NCBI GenBank assembly: GCA_002434005.1
Contig: DJJF01000017.1
Location: forward strand, 10,108 to 49,275
Origin: Candidatus Saccharibacteria bacterium UBA6575
Lineage (GTDB): Bacteria; Patescibacteriota; Saccharimonadia; Saccharimonadales; Saccharimonadaceae
DNA length: 39,168 nucleotides
Direction of reading: 5' to 3'
Position 1 is the first letter of the stretch; each line of letters starts with the position of its first letter. A program made the translations under genes and the position numbers. This document shows, piece after piece, positions 22,346 through 31,743 of the stretch. Below the pieces are notes generated by a model, which saw only the letters and a list, made by a program, of their open reading frames with translations, made no database searches and was not told the origin of the DNA.

Positions 22346-23566
22346 ATGAAATTCTTTAAGAAAACGATTCGTGATGTACCGCTCGAAGGGACAACGGTGC
22401 TTTTACGAGCGGACTACAATGTTCCGCTAAAGGAAGATGGCTCGATCCATGATGATTATCGAATACGTGCGAGTCTTCCAACAGTAAAACGCCTATTAAA
22501 AGATGGTTGCCGCGTAGTAATCATTTCTCATCTTGGCCGTCCAGAAGGAAGGGATCAGTCACTCAGCCTCGAACCAGCCGCCCAACGGTTGGCAGAGTTG
22601 CTCCGTGAGCCAGTCCGGTTTGTCGATCAAACGATTGGCGACAAGGTAAAAATGGCAGTCAAACGCTCGCCGAGCCGTGGCGTTGTTGTATTAGAGAACT
22701 TACGGTTTCACGCAGAAGAAGAGGCGAATGACGAGGCGTTTGCACGCAAGATTGCCCAAGATAGCGGCGCCAAATACTTCGTGCAAGATGGCTTCGGGGT
22801 TGTGCACCGGGACCACGCGAGCACTGCAGCAATTACTTTATTCTTACCGAGTGTAGCGGGTCTACTGCTCGAAAAAGAATATGTGTCGATCGTTGGTGCG
22901 ATGAAGCATCCTAAGCGACCACTGGTTGCTATCATGGGAGGCGCGAAAGTAAGCGATAAGATTCAGGTAGTCGACGAACTAGTCGAGAAAGCCGATCACC
23001 TGCTTATAGGCGGTGCCATGGCTAATACCTTCCTGGCGAATAATGGTATCGCTATCGGTGCCAGTAAATTTGAAGATGGCCAAGAATCGGTCATAGCTAA
23101 AATTCATGCAGCGATTGATGCGAAAGTCGGTTCGGATGCGGCTTCGGATTTCTTGGAGCTACCAAGCGATGTGGTCGTCGCCGAGTCGATCGACGAACCA
23201 GCTAAGAATCATACTGTAGATGTGACAGATGTAGCACCAAGCGAAAGAATACTAGATATTGGGCCAAAGACAATTAAGCGATACGTTGATGTCATTAATA
23301 AAGCCGGTACGGTTATTTGGAATGGAACGCTTGGATATGCCGAGCTTGCAGTATTTGCAAAAGGTTCTGCTGCCGTTGCCGAAGCTATGGTAGCCCACAC
23401 AACGGTAGAGTCGATTGTGGGAGGTGGTGACACTGCTGACTTTGCAATCCACTGGGACAAGAAAAAAGGTGACAGCTTTAGCCATGTATCAACTGGCGGC
23501 GGGGCGAGTTTAGAGCTTATGGCGGGCGAGAAGTTGCCGGGCATTGAACATCTCCTGGACGCCTAG
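22346..23566 (+). CDS. pgk: Phosphoglycerate kinase
   Basis: Transfers phosphate from 1,3-bisphosphoglycerate to ADP. The 406 residues include the substrate-binding LRADYNVPL and ISHLGRPEGR, the hinge LVAIMGGAKVSDKI, and the nucleotide-binding SIVGGGDTADF and STGGGASLELMAG near the C-terminus. AAGGTGG before the ATG is a usable ribosome-binding site, unlike the leaderless genes on either side. It lies 24 nt after pyk. Confidence 0.96.
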   Translation: MKFFKKTIRDVPLEGTTVLLRADYNVPLKEDGSIHDDYRIRASLPTVKRLLKDGCRVVIISHLGRPEGRDQSLSLEPAAQRLAELLREPVRFVDQTIGDKVKMAVKRSPSRGVVVLENLRFHAEEEANDEAFARKIAQDSGAKYFVQDGFGVVHRDHASTAAITLFLPSVAGLLLEKEYVSIVGAMKHPKRPLVAIMGGAKVSDKIQVVDELVEKADHLLIGGAMANTFLANNGIAIGASKFEDGQESVIAKIHAAIDAKVGSDAASDFLELPSDVVVAESIDEPAKNHTVDVTDVAPSERILDIGPKTIKRYVDVINKAGTVIWNGTLGYAELAVFAKGSAAVAEAMVAHTTVESIVGGGDTADFAIHWDKKKGDSFSHVSTGGGASLELMAGEKLPGIEHLLDA

Positions 23567-23620
23567 GGGAATCTCCGCTACACTAAGAGCAAATAATTAA
23601 GCGTAAGCGATACTACTAGG

Positions 23621-24391
23621 GTGAGCAACAAAAAATTAATCGTCGGTAATTGGAAGATGAATCTCACGGTCCATGAGTCCAGCTTATATCTTCATAAGCT
23701 TGGCCATACTTTGAAAAGTCATCGTTCTGTCGAAATGGTCTTAGCACCGAGTATGCTCGCCATACAGTCGTTAAGCCTTCAAGTGGAGCGTAAACACTTC
23801 AAACTAGCAGCTCAAAATCTGTATTGGAAAGATGAAGGAGCGTTTACTGGTGAGGTATCCGCTCATCAATTACGTGGCCTAGTTAGTTATGCGATTATTG
23901 GCCATTCAGAGCGCCGACACGTGTTTGGTGAGCATGATAAAGATGTACGCAACAAGGTGCAGGCAGCAGTGCGAAATGGCATTACACCGATCTTGTGTGT
24001 CGGGGAAACCGCGCACGAGCGTGCATCTAAAGAGACCAGTGGCGTACTTCATGATCAGATTGTTGGGGGCTTAGCAAATCTTACTGCAGAGGAAGTTTCT
24101 GAGCTGGTAATTGCATACGAACCCGTATGGGCAATTGGCACTGGTGATAATGCTCTGCCAAGCGATGTTGAAAATGCCGCTCACATCATTCGACGTCAAG
24201 TTGACCATTTGTATGGACGAGAAACAGGTGCCACAGTGCGAGTATTATATGGCGGCAGCGTCAATGCACAGAATGCCGCGAGCTATCTTGGGATTAGCTC
24301 TATAGACGGATTGCTCGTCGGCGGGGCTAGCCTTAAAGTACATGAATTCGAAACAATCATCGAAGCTGCATTCGAGGCTGGAAAGAAATAA
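23621..24391 (+). CDS. tpiA: Triosephosphate isomerase
   Basis: Interconverts dihydroxyacetone phosphate and glyceraldehyde 3-phosphate. 256 residues with the N-terminal VGNWKMNLT lysine, the catalytic His in IGHSERRH, the base Glu in VIAYEPVWAIGTG, loop 6 at AIGTGDNA, and VLYGGSVNAQN near the end. The GTG start has GATACT 6 nt upstream, a possible leaderless promoter. It is 55 nt after pgk, and the next gene begins 2 nt after its stop. Confidence 0.95.
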   Translation: MSNKKLIVGNWKMNLTVHESSLYLHKLGHTLKSHRSVEMVLAPSMLAIQSLSLQVERKHFKLAAQNLYWKDEGAFTGEVSAHQLRGLVSYAIIGHSERRHVFGEHDKDVRNKVQAAVRNGITPILCVGETAHERASKETSGVLHDQIVGGLANLTAEEVSELVIAYEPVWAIGTGDNALPSDVENAAHIIRRQVDHLYGRETGATVRVLYGGSVNAQNAASYLGISSIDGLLVGGASLKVHEFETIIEAAFEAGKK

Positions 24392-24392
24392 T

Positions 24393-25427
24393 ATGAAAGA
24401 TATCGATTTTGATGAACTAGATAAAGCGGTTAACTCTTTAATGGCGGGCACTGACAAGCCTGTTGGCGTGTCAAAAGAGGAGCAGCCAGCACCAGCTGAG
24501 AGCGAGCCGACCTCAAGTGTTGATGCGGTCGATGCTCTTCCTGCCGAAGCCGTGTCAACGGATCCAATAGTAGTTACTCCTGCCGTAGAGGCAGCGGCTA
24601 TCCCTGTTCGTCAATCTCCTCCGGCGGTCAAACGCAGCGGACGATTTATGGATATGGTCAGCAAGCCAACCGACACCAAGCGGGCGAGTTCGCAACCAAC
24701 TCCTTCGCGTGAAGGTCTTTCCATCACGCCACGTCAAAATCCCGTGGCTGAATCCGTAGTTGAACCATTGACGCCGCAAGCAAATGAACCAGTTGCTACA
24801 CCCGATATCATGCCCGATCCAATCGACACAGCCGTAGACATCGAAGCCGAAGTAGCGCCTGCGACTGGTACTCCAGCTTCGAGTGAATCCGCTGCAACAG
24901 GTTCTAGCCCCATCGAATCGCCATTTATCGTTGATGCAAAAGTTGAAAAAAGACCACTGAATCCTGGGCTTCAAGATGAGGCTTCCTCTCTCGATAGTCA
25001 AAGTGTCACACCAGAGCCAGATGCTGAACCCGTTTCTACCGAAAGCAATGTTGTTTCAACCGAGAACGAATCTGACGAACCTCCTCTTGCTCCCCAGGTG
25101 CCAGAGCTAAATAGCGATCTCGTTGCTATCGAGTCAGATGAGCATGTTGCAGCAACTCAAGCAGTGGATACGAAAGATGCAGCAAGCGACGTCACGGAAC
25201 CCTCTGTTCCATTAGGGGCATCATCGATCGCGCAGCAGTACACGACCCAGCCATCGAGTGGGGATCAGAGTCATGCGGCTATCTATGACGCGTCTCAATA
25301 CCCCGAGCCTGTTAGTCACCCTGCGAAAGGAAAATCGAGCTGGCTTTGGGTGCTGTGGGTCGTATTACTTCTTGGTATTGGGGCTGGCGGAGCGATCGTA
25401 CTGTACAACCTGGGTATCATCCCGTAA
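24393..25427 (+). CDS. Disordered acidic protein with C-terminal membrane anchor
   Basis: A 344-residue protein I do not recognise. Residues 1-300 are low-complexity, rich in Pro, Ser, Glu, Val and Ala and probably unfolded, with a short folded-looking start (MKDIDFDELDKAVNSLM). A single hydrophobic helix at about 318-339 (WLWVLWVVLLLGIGAGGAIV) lies at the very end. With no signal peptide it is tail-anchored, with the long tail in the cytoplasm. The start is the ATG just after the tpiA stop; an upstream ATG lies inside tpiA. It resembles scaffold or division-linked membrane tethers only in general shape. Confidence 0.78.
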   Translation: MKDIDFDELDKAVNSLMAGTDKPVGVSKEEQPAPAESEPTSSVDAVDALPAEAVSTDPIVVTPAVEAAAIPVRQSPPAVKRSGRFMDMVSKPTDTKRASSQPTPSREGLSITPRQNPVAESVVEPLTPQANEPVATPDIMPDPIDTAVDIEAEVAPATGTPASSESAATGSSPIESPFIVDAKVEKRPLNPGLQDEASSLDSQSVTPEPDAEPVSTESNVVSTENESDEPPLAPQVPELNSDLVAIESDEHVAATQAVDTKDAASDVTEPSVPLGASSIAQQYTTQPSSGDQSHAAIYDASQYPEPVSHPAKGKSSWLWVLWVVLLLGIGAGGAIVLYNLGIIP

Positions 25428-25451
25428 GACGCTTAGCTATACTAATAAGAT

Positions 25452-27551
25452 ATGGATTTCTTTACTGGCCTAAACGAGGCCCAAGCTAAGGCTGCCAAAA
25501 CAGAAACAGGACCGTTGCTTATATTGGCGGGTGCTGGAAGTGGTAAAACAAAAACACTCACACACCGCATCGCGTATCTTGTAGGATCGAAAGGGGTTTG
25601 GCCGAATCAAATACTGGCGGTCACATTTACAAATAAAGCAGCCAAGGAAATGCGCGAACGCCTGAGCCAGTTACTTGGTCAGCCGAATACAAGAGGCTTT
25701 ATGCCCTGGATGGGAACGTTTCACGGCATTTGCGTACGGCTACTTCGTGAGAACGGCGATGCAATTGGCATAGGTCATAACTTTGTCATATACGACGAAG
25801 ATGACCGCCAAGGCTTGATCAAACAAGCAATGAAAACCCAGGGTGTGACAGACACTAAGATTAAGCCACGAGCTGTTAGCGGCATGATTTCAACGGCGAA
25901 GAATGAAATGGTTGGACCAGAAGAATTTGAAGCGACTGCAAATTACCCATTTCAAAAATCTGTCGCAAAGATATACCAAGCATATGAAGTGTTGCGCAAA
26001 GATGCGGGTGCATTAGATTTTGACGACTTGTTACTCGAAACAGTACGGTTATTCAAGGAGCATGACGAAATTCGACGCAAGTGGCAGCGACAATTTGTAC
26101 ACATATTAATCGATGAGTACCAAGACACTAACGCCGCCCAGTACGCTATCGTAAAGAGCCTGGTAGGCCCAGATCGTAATATTTGCGTTGTCGGCGACGA
26201 CTGGCAAAGTATTTATAGCTGGCGAGGTGCTGACTTTACGAATATATTGAATTTCGAGCGTGATTTTCCGGGTGCACTGGTTATTAAACTTGAGCAAAAC
26301 TATCGTTCAACCGGATCAATTCTAGAGGCGGCGCATAATGTCATCAGCAAGAACGTTCAGCGAACAGATAAAAAACTCTGGACCGCAGAGGGCGAAGGCT
26401 CGCCTGTGCAAGTACACGAACTTTACGACGAAGCCGAAGAAGCGAGACTAGTAGCAAGCCGCGTATCGGCCCAGATAGCTATCGGGGCAAGAAAGCCAAA
26501 CGATTTTGCCGTACTATATAGAACCAACGCTCAGAGTTATACGCTTGAGCGTGCGTTGCTTCAGGCACGAGTTCCGTATCAAATCGTTGGTGGGGTGAGG
26601 TTCTACGATCGTAAAGAGATTAAAGATGTCATATCCTATTTGCGGCTTGTGTACCAGCCAAACGATCGCATGAGTTTTTCAAGGATCGCAAATGTTCCCG
26701 GGCGCGGTATTGGGCCAAGTAGCTTGGAGCGATTTATGACATGGCAGGCCGCGAGTGGGCTCGATATCATCGAGGCTTTAGTGCGTGTTCAAGAAGCTGA
26801 AGGTTTGACGCCACGAGCAAAAAACTCCTTATCCAAGCTTGGGGAGATGCTAAACAGCTTTCGAGGGCTTGATCAAGAACCAAGTTTGATGATCGAACAG
26901 CTGCTTGAAAAAAGCGGATATCTTCACTACCTGCGCGACGGTACGCCGCAGGCTGAGGACCGTGAAGAAAATGTAAGTTCACTGGTGTCCGATGCCAAGA
27001 CTTTCGCCGCACTTCCTGAATTTCTAGAGGAAGTTGCGCTCATGACGAGTGCTGATGAGTCAAAAGGTCAACCGAGTGTGACGCTCATGACCCTACATGC
27101 CGCGAAAGGCTTGGAATTTCCTATTGTGTTCATGGTAGGTATGGAAGAGGGTATTTTCCCTCACTCTCGTATTCACGAGTCTGGCCCGAGCGAACTCGAA
27201 GAAGAGCGCAGGCTCTGCTACGTGGGCATGACACGAGCGCGTGAAGAACTACATCTCAGCTTCGCTGCATCCAGATTACAATTCGGTCAACGAGGCTATA
27301 ACCAGCCATCGCGGTTCATCGCTGATATGGGTAATGCCGCTGCGATGTCAGAACGTACGCACACTGATATTGAAGAATTTTACGAACAAGATATGTCCTT
27401 CGACATTAACGACCGTGTACGATCGAGTCAGTTTGGAACCGGAACAATAACTGATGTCGATGGTATGGCAGTTACTGTAGTTTTTGATACGGGACAGAGT
27501 AAGAAACTTAACGTGGAATATGCGCATCTTGAACGACTTGATGCGAAGTAG
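25452..27551 (+). CDS. pcrA: UvrD/PcrA-type ATP-dependent DNA helicase
   Basis: A 699-residue superfamily 1A 3'-5' helicase for nucleotide excision and replication repair. Motif I is LAGAGSGKTKT (residues 25-35), motif Ia VTFTNKAAKEM, motif II DEYQDTN (about 221), motif III GDDWQSIYSWRGAD, motif IV LEQNYRS, motif V VTLMTLHAAKGLEFP and motif VI CYVGMTRARE. The C-terminus (from about 648) has the Tudor-like segment DRVRSSQFGTGTITDVDG, known from PcrA/UvrD as an RNA-polymerase-binding domain. TATACT ends 8 nt before the ATG. UvrD and PcrA cannot be separated from sequence alone. Confidence 0.94.
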   Translation: MDFFTGLNEAQAKAAKTETGPLLILAGAGSGKTKTLTHRIAYLVGSKGVWPNQILAVTFTNKAAKEMRERLSQLLGQPNTRGFMPWMGTFHGICVRLLRENGDAIGIGHNFVIYDEDDRQGLIKQAMKTQGVTDTKIKPRAVSGMISTAKNEMVGPEEFEATANYPFQKSVAKIYQAYEVLRKDAGALDFDDLLLETVRLFKEHDEIRRKWQRQFVHILIDEYQDTNAAQYAIVKSLVGPDRNICVVGDDWQSIYSWRGADFTNILNFERDFPGALVIKLEQNYRSTGSILEAAHNVISKNVQRTDKKLWTAEGEGSPVQVHELYDEAEEARLVASRVSAQIAIGARKPNDFAVLYRTNAQSYTLERALLQARVPYQIVGGVRFYDRKEIKDVISYLRLVYQPNDRMSFSRIANVPGRGIGPSSLERFMTWQAASGLDIIEALVRVQEAEGLTPRAKNSLSKLGEMLNSFRGLDQEPSLMIEQLLEKSGYLHYLRDGTPQAEDREENVSSLVSDAKTFAALPEFLEEVALMTSADESKGQPSVTLMTLHAAKGLEFPIVFMVGMEEGIFPHSRIHESGPSELEEERRLCYVGMTRAREELHLSFAASRLQFGQRGYNQPSRFIADMGNAAAMSERTHTDIEEFYEQDMSFDINDRVRSSQFGTGTITDVDGMAVTVVFDTGQSKKLNVEYAHLERLDAK

Positions 27552-27566
27552 AGGGGTAAGGTTTGG

Positions 27567-27572
27567 TATAAT
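27567..27572 (+). promoter_or_regulatory. Extended -10 promoter of the rpfB operon
   Basis: TGG-TATAAT lies about 70 nt before the rpfB ATG, giving a real 5' leader, unlike the leaderless promoters elsewhere. No ribosome-binding site is obvious near the ATG. Confidence 0.6.
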
Positions 27573-27642
27573 AGAAAGAGTGTTTTTCTTGATTTAGCGC
27601 AAGGAATTCAATCAGTACAAGGTACATACCAAGTACATCTTC

Positions 27643-28785
27643 ATGAAACATAGAACGAATACCATTTCGCCCCTGTATATCTTCATCTTATGCCTATCTA
27701 TAGGATTGGGCATATTCAGTGCGATTCTCATGCCAAAGGCTCACGCAGTCGCAAATGGTGAGCGTTTAATCATGATTCACGACCGAGACAGAGAAGTTGG
27801 CCTGATAACAAAAGCTGATACACTTCGTGAAGTATTTAATGAAGCTGATATTCAGCTCGACAAGAACGATAGGGTAGAGCCGGGGCTAGACGAAGCGTTG
27901 GTTGCAAATAGTTATCAGGTGAATGTGTACCGAGCTCGACCAGTCGTGATCGTTGATGGGCAAGTCAAACAGCTCGTCATGAGTGCCTATCAGACGCCGA
28001 AACAAATCGCCAAGCATGCAGGCATCAATCTTCGTGATGAGGATGTCGCTGAGGTTGACTTAAGCGCGGACTTCATCGGCGACGGCGCGAGTCTTCGAAT
28101 GAATGTAGATAGAGCCGCAGCTGTTGAGATGACGCTATATGGTAAACCTCAAACCGTGTATACGCAAGCGACTACTGTGGGAGACTTCTTAAGGGAAAAG
28201 AAAATTACGCTCGGTAAGGACGATGACATGTCAATAGGCAAAGAAGTGGCAATAACTGCAGGCATGTCCCTTTCGATTTGGCGAAACGGAAAGCAGACCG
28301 TGACGCAGGAAGAGGATGTCGCATTCGAAACTGAGAAGATTCAAGATGCGAATCGAGAAGTCGGCTTCAAACAGGTAGATACTCCAGGTACCAATGGTAA
28401 GAAAATGGTTACGTACGAAATTGTGATGCAGAACGGTATCGAGGTGAGTCGCGTCGCAATTCAGTCAGTCGTTACAAAGCAGCCTGTCAAACAAACTGAG
28501 ACGGTTGGCACAAAAGCCACTAACACCTTTAACGGTGATTTTGCTGGCGCTTTAGCTCGACTACGTAGCTGTGAAGGCAGCTACACGAGTAACACAGGCA
28601 ATGGCTACTACGGTGCATATCAATTCGATATCCAGACCTGGGGTGGATATGGCGGATATCCGAATGCTGCAGCTGCACCACCTGCGGTCCAAGATGAAAA
28701 AGCATGGCTTACATACCAAAGGCGTGGCTGGAGCCCATGGCCAAGCTGTAGTAAGAAGATGGGCCTCCAAGATATTTATCGGTAA
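27643..28785 (+). CDS. rpfB: RpfB-like resuscitation-promoting factor (DUF348-G5-Rpf)
   Basis: An exported peptidoglycan-cleaving protein of 380 residues. The order is: signal sequence/anchor (1-36), DUF348-type repeats (about 41-95, 97-150 and 157-220), a G5 domain (about 225-292) and a C-terminal Rpf lysozyme-like domain (297-372). The catalytic Glu (E311) follows C310 in LRSCEGSY, and C369 in WPSCS is the expected disulfide partner. TGNGYYGAYQFDIQTW matches the Rpf fold. This layout equals actinobacterial RpfB. It is followed within 5 nt by rsmA, as in Mycobacterium. The function is probably cell-wall remodelling; an action on a host cell's wall is conceivable. Confidence 0.93.
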   Translation: MKHRTNTISPLYIFILCLSIGLGIFSAILMPKAHAVANGERLIMIHDRDREVGLITKADTLREVFNEADIQLDKNDRVEPGLDEALVANSYQVNVYRARPVVIVDGQVKQLVMSAYQTPKQIAKHAGINLRDEDVAEVDLSADFIGDGASLRMNVDRAAAVEMTLYGKPQTVYTQATTVGDFLREKKITLGKDDDMSIGKEVAITAGMSLSIWRNGKQTVTQEEDVAFETEKIQDANREVGFKQVDTPGTNGKKMVTYEIVMQNGIEVSRVAIQSVVTKQPVKQTETVGTKATNTFNGDFAGALARLRSCEGSYTSNTGNGYYGAYQFDIQTWGGYGGYPNAAAAPPAVQDEKAWLTYQRRGWSPWPSCSKKMGLQDIYR

Positions 28786-28789
28786 ACTT

Positions 28790-29572
28790 ATGAGTGGTCC
28801 TAAAAAAGAACTCGGCCAGCATTGGCTAACTGACAGATTTATCCTTGGCGAAATTGCTGATGCGGCGGGAATTGAGCAGAAAGATACAGTCCTTGAGATC
28901 GGTCCAGGCCTGGGGACTCTTACGAGCGAACTGCTTCGACGTGCACGGAGCGTCGTCGCAGTGGAGTTTGATAGTGAGCTTGCGCACAAGCTCCCCGGAC
29001 AATTTCCAGGTAAAAACCTGAAGGTTTTAAACGAGGATATCTTATCATTCGATCTTGATACGCTTCCTAAGGGATATGTTGTTGTAGCAAATGTGCCGTA
29101 CTACATTACTAGCAAGATAATCCAGAAACTGATGACGGCTACGAATAAGCCGCGAATCGCGGTACTGTTGGTGCAAAAGGAAGTCGCCGAACGTATCGCA
29201 GCCGAACCGGGAGACATGAGTATTTTGGCGATCAGTGCCCAGGTGTACGCCGAAGCAAAACTAGGAATTGAAGTACCGAAAGAGTTCTTCACTCCCCCAC
29301 CAAAGGTCGATTCGCAAGCCATTATTTTATGTACTCGTAACCAACCGCTCGTATCAGAAGATGATGAAAAAGCATTCTTTCACATGGTTAAAGCTGGATT
29401 TTCTTCTAAGCGCAAGAAGCTTCGAAGCAGCCTAGCTGGCGGACTAGGTCTTGAAAAGTTAGAGGTTGAGAACCTGCTGGGTCAGGCAGATATCTCAGCT
29501 GACGATAGGGCAGAAGATCTTTCGATTGATGAGTGGAATCGATTGACTAAGGTATGGCATGAACGACAATAA
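28790..29572 (+). CDS. rsmA: 16S rRNA dimethyladenosine transferase
   Basis: KsgA/RsmA dimethylates two adjacent adenines near the 16S rRNA 3' end during 30S maturation. The 260-residue protein starts MSGPKKELGQHWLTD (typical KKxLGQxFL-like opening), has the SAM motif VLEIGPGLGTLT, the acidic VAVEFDSEL, the catalytic NVPYYIT and FFTPPPKVDS. The start at 28790 is chosen because the frame upstream lies entirely within rpfB. It is 4 nt from rpfB and overlaps the next gene by 14 nt. Confidence 0.95.
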   Translation: MSGPKKELGQHWLTDRFILGEIADAAGIEQKDTVLEIGPGLGTLTSELLRRARSVVAVEFDSELAHKLPGQFPGKNLKVLNEDILSFDLDTLPKGYVVVANVPYYITSKIIQKLMTATNKPRIAVLLVQKEVAERIAAEPGDMSILAISAQVYAEAKLGIEVPKEFFTPPPKVDSQAIILCTRNQPLVSEDDEKAFFHMVKAGFSSKRKKLRSSLAGGLGLEKLEVENLLGQADISADDRAEDLSIDEWNRLTKVWHERQ

Positions 29573-30233
29573 TGTATTGATTGCTATGTCGGATATGAGC
29601 GATGGCTCAATGTCATCAGGCGTCGATGAAATGACGAAACGAAATAATCGACAAAAGTTCTTGCAGCAGCACGGCGTCAGTCTTGAACAGTCGATACTGG
29701 TTCGGCTTGAATACGGTGGCAGCAACTATCTTCGTTACTATGAGGTCGGGTTTGAGCAGAAGGGTGACGGCATGTCATATGGTTCGAGTATTATCGCCGA
29801 CGCCCTTTTTACAAGACAAGTGGATACCGCGCTTTTTCTGCCAGTCGCGGATTGTATAGCTGCCGTGCTGTTCGACGAGGAGCATAACGTGCTCGGATTG
29901 TCTCATTTAGGTCGACACAATCTTGAGCAACAAGGCGGTACTGCTACTGTGCAATTTATGACACAGGAATTCGGAACACGACCAGAAGAGTTGCGAGTTT
30001 GGTTGAGTCCGGCTGCAGGTCGTGGTAACTATCCACTGCATGATTTCGAAAACCGGAGCTTGCATGAAGTTACCCTTCAGCAGCTGCTTATCAGCGGAGT
30101 GCGAACAGATAGTATAACGGTTGATGAGCGCGACACAACGACAAGCGAGAACCTGTTTTCGCATAGCGAATTCTTGCGAGGCAAGAGGACGCAGGACGGC
30201 AGACAGGCCGTGCTCGCTATGATGCGCTCGTAA
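29559..30233 (+). CDS. pgeF: PgeF/YfiH-type laccase-domain protein
   Basis: A 224-residue cytoplasmic protein of the multicopper-oxidase-like DUF152 family; PgeF members correct misincorporated serine in peptidoglycan precursors. Visible motifs are FLQQHGVS, IIADALFTRQ, FLPVADCIAAVLFD with the Cys, LSHLGRHN with the His, and the closing ENLFSHSEF and KRTQDGRQAVLAM. The YfiH-typical HAGWRG is altered to SHLGRHN, and the protein is slightly short (usually about 240). It overlaps rsmA by 14 nt; the exact start is uncertain because several Met codons lie near the N-terminus. Confidence 0.8.
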   Translation: MNDNNVLIAMSDMSDGSMSSGVDEMTKRNNRQKFLQQHGVSLEQSILVRLEYGGSNYLRYYEVGFEQKGDGMSYGSSIIADALFTRQVDTALFLPVADCIAAVLFDEEHNVLGLSHLGRHNLEQQGGTATVQFMTQEFGTRPEELRVWLSPAAGRGNYPLHDFENRSLHEVTLQQLLISGVRTDSITVDERDTTTSENLFSHSEFLRGKRTQDGRQAVLAMMRS

Positions 30234-30255
30234 CCTCTGTTATACTTGACTCGAT

Positions 30256-31734
30256 ATGGGAAAAAATCTCTACATAACTACTGCTATTCCGTACGTTAAC
30301 GGCACACCTCACATCGGTAATGCGCTCGACTACCTACTCGCTGATATATGGAAGCGCTACCAGGAGCAAAATGGTAAGACGGTGAGATTCCAAGTCGGAA
30401 CTGATGAGCATGGTAACAAGATTGCTGCTAAGGCGGCTGAAGATGGGCTGGATCCGCAAAGCTATACAGATAAGATGTACCCAAATTTTGAAGCCCTTAT
30501 GAAAAAGGTTGGTGCGAATTATACGGATTTCATTCGAACGACAGATGGGCATCATAAAGGTGCAGTACAGTACATATGGCAGCAGCTACAACCTTACATC
30601 TACAAAGGCACCTACCAAGGTTGGTATTGTATGGGTCACGAGGCGTTCTTCACCGATAAGGAAGTCGAAGCTACGGCTGGTGTGTGCCCTGATCATCAAA
30701 CACCGTATGAACAGGTCGCCGAAGAAAACTACTTCTTAAAGACTAGTGAATTCACGGATCGAATCCGTGAAGCAATTGAAAAGAATAAGATGCAAATTGT
30801 GCCCGAGTTTCGCAAGAACGAATTCCTGAACCTTATCAAAGACGGGTTACCTGATGTCTCAATATCTCGTCCGAAAAAAAGTCTTACATGGGGTGTCAGT
30901 GTACCTGGCGACCCGGATCAGATCATGTATGTGTGGGTTGATGCACTCAGCAACTACTTGACTGTACTCGGCTATCCTGACAAACCGGAATGGCAAGAAT
31001 ATTGGCCTGCTGACGTTCAGGTAGTCGGTAAAGACATTCTTCGTTTTCACGCCGGAATTTGGCCAGCGATGCTGTTGGGTATTGGTGTCAGTCTGCCCAA
31101 AAAACTGCTGGTTCATGGTTTTGTAAATGTTGGTGGCGCAAAAATGAGTAAGACGGTTGGCAATGTCGTCGACCCAAACGAAGTGATCGATCAATATGGA
31201 GTTGATGCGTTCCGTTATTTCTTTTCTCGCCACATTCCCACACTCGATGACGGAGACTTCACCTGGGAGAAGTTTGAAATGGCGTACAACAACGAGTTGG
31301 CGAATGATCTAGGTAACCTTGTGGCGCGAGTTGCGAACATGCTCACGAAGTACCAAGCTGGTGTCATAGGCGATGCTCCACTTGGTGAGCACGATATGAA
31401 GCTTTATCATGCAGCGTTCGAACGTCTTGAGTCTAATAAGGCTCTCGATGAGGTATGGCATATGGTTCGCTCGCTCAATAAGTATATTGATGACGTGAAG
31501 CCATGGGAGATCGCAAAACGCAAAGAAGTCGATACAGATGCTGAAGCTCATTTGACCGAAGTTCTGGCCCACTGTGTTGGAAATCTGCTGCAGATAGGTG
31601 ATCTACTCAAACCGTTCATGCCCACAACCGCTCAAGCCATCCATAGTATGTTCGAAACCGGCGTAGTGGTCGAGAGCGCGGTCCTATTTCCGAAAATTTA
31701 CCAGCACACCGCGAATCCTCGACAACCTAAGTAG
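30256..31734 (+). CDS. metG: Methionyl-tRNA synthetase
   Basis: Charges tRNA-Met. 492 residues, a compact class I form without the C-terminal tRNA-binding domain. The HIGH-type motif is PHIGNA (18-23), the KMSKS-type motif is KMSKT (about 296-300), and DEHGNKI, WVDALSNYLT and HAGIWPAML are typical. TATACT ends 9 nt before the ATG. The neighbour tatD follows after 9 nt, an arrangement also seen in Actinobacteria. Confidence 0.96.
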   Translation: MGKNLYITTAIPYVNGTPHIGNALDYLLADIWKRYQEQNGKTVRFQVGTDEHGNKIAAKAAEDGLDPQSYTDKMYPNFEALMKKVGANYTDFIRTTDGHHKGAVQYIWQQLQPYIYKGTYQGWYCMGHEAFFTDKEVEATAGVCPDHQTPYEQVAEENYFLKTSEFTDRIREAIEKNKMQIVPEFRKNEFLNLIKDGLPDVSISRPKKSLTWGVSVPGDPDQIMYVWVDALSNYLTVLGYPDKPEWQEYWPADVQVVGKDILRFHAGIWPAMLLGIGVSLPKKLLVHGFVNVGGAKMSKTVGNVVDPNEVIDQYGVDAFRYFFSRHIPTLDDGDFTWEKFEMAYNNELANDLGNLVARVANMLTKYQAGVIGDAPLGEHDMKLYHAAFERLESNKALDEVWHMVRSLNKYIDDVKPWEIAKRKEVDTDAEAHLTEVLAHCVGNLLQIGDLLKPFMPTTAQAIHSMFETGVVVESAVLFPKIYQHTANPRQPK

Positions 31735-31743
31735 GTGTGGCGC

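Noticed and set aside
24342..24392. Start of the tail-anchored protein inside tpiA
   Set aside because: The added 17 residues are an out-of-frame reading of tpiA; the ATG right after the tpiA stop is more natural.
28571..28789. Longer rsmA start inside rpfB
   Set aside because: The 73 extra residues are the out-of-frame reading of the Rpf domain and do not match RsmA.
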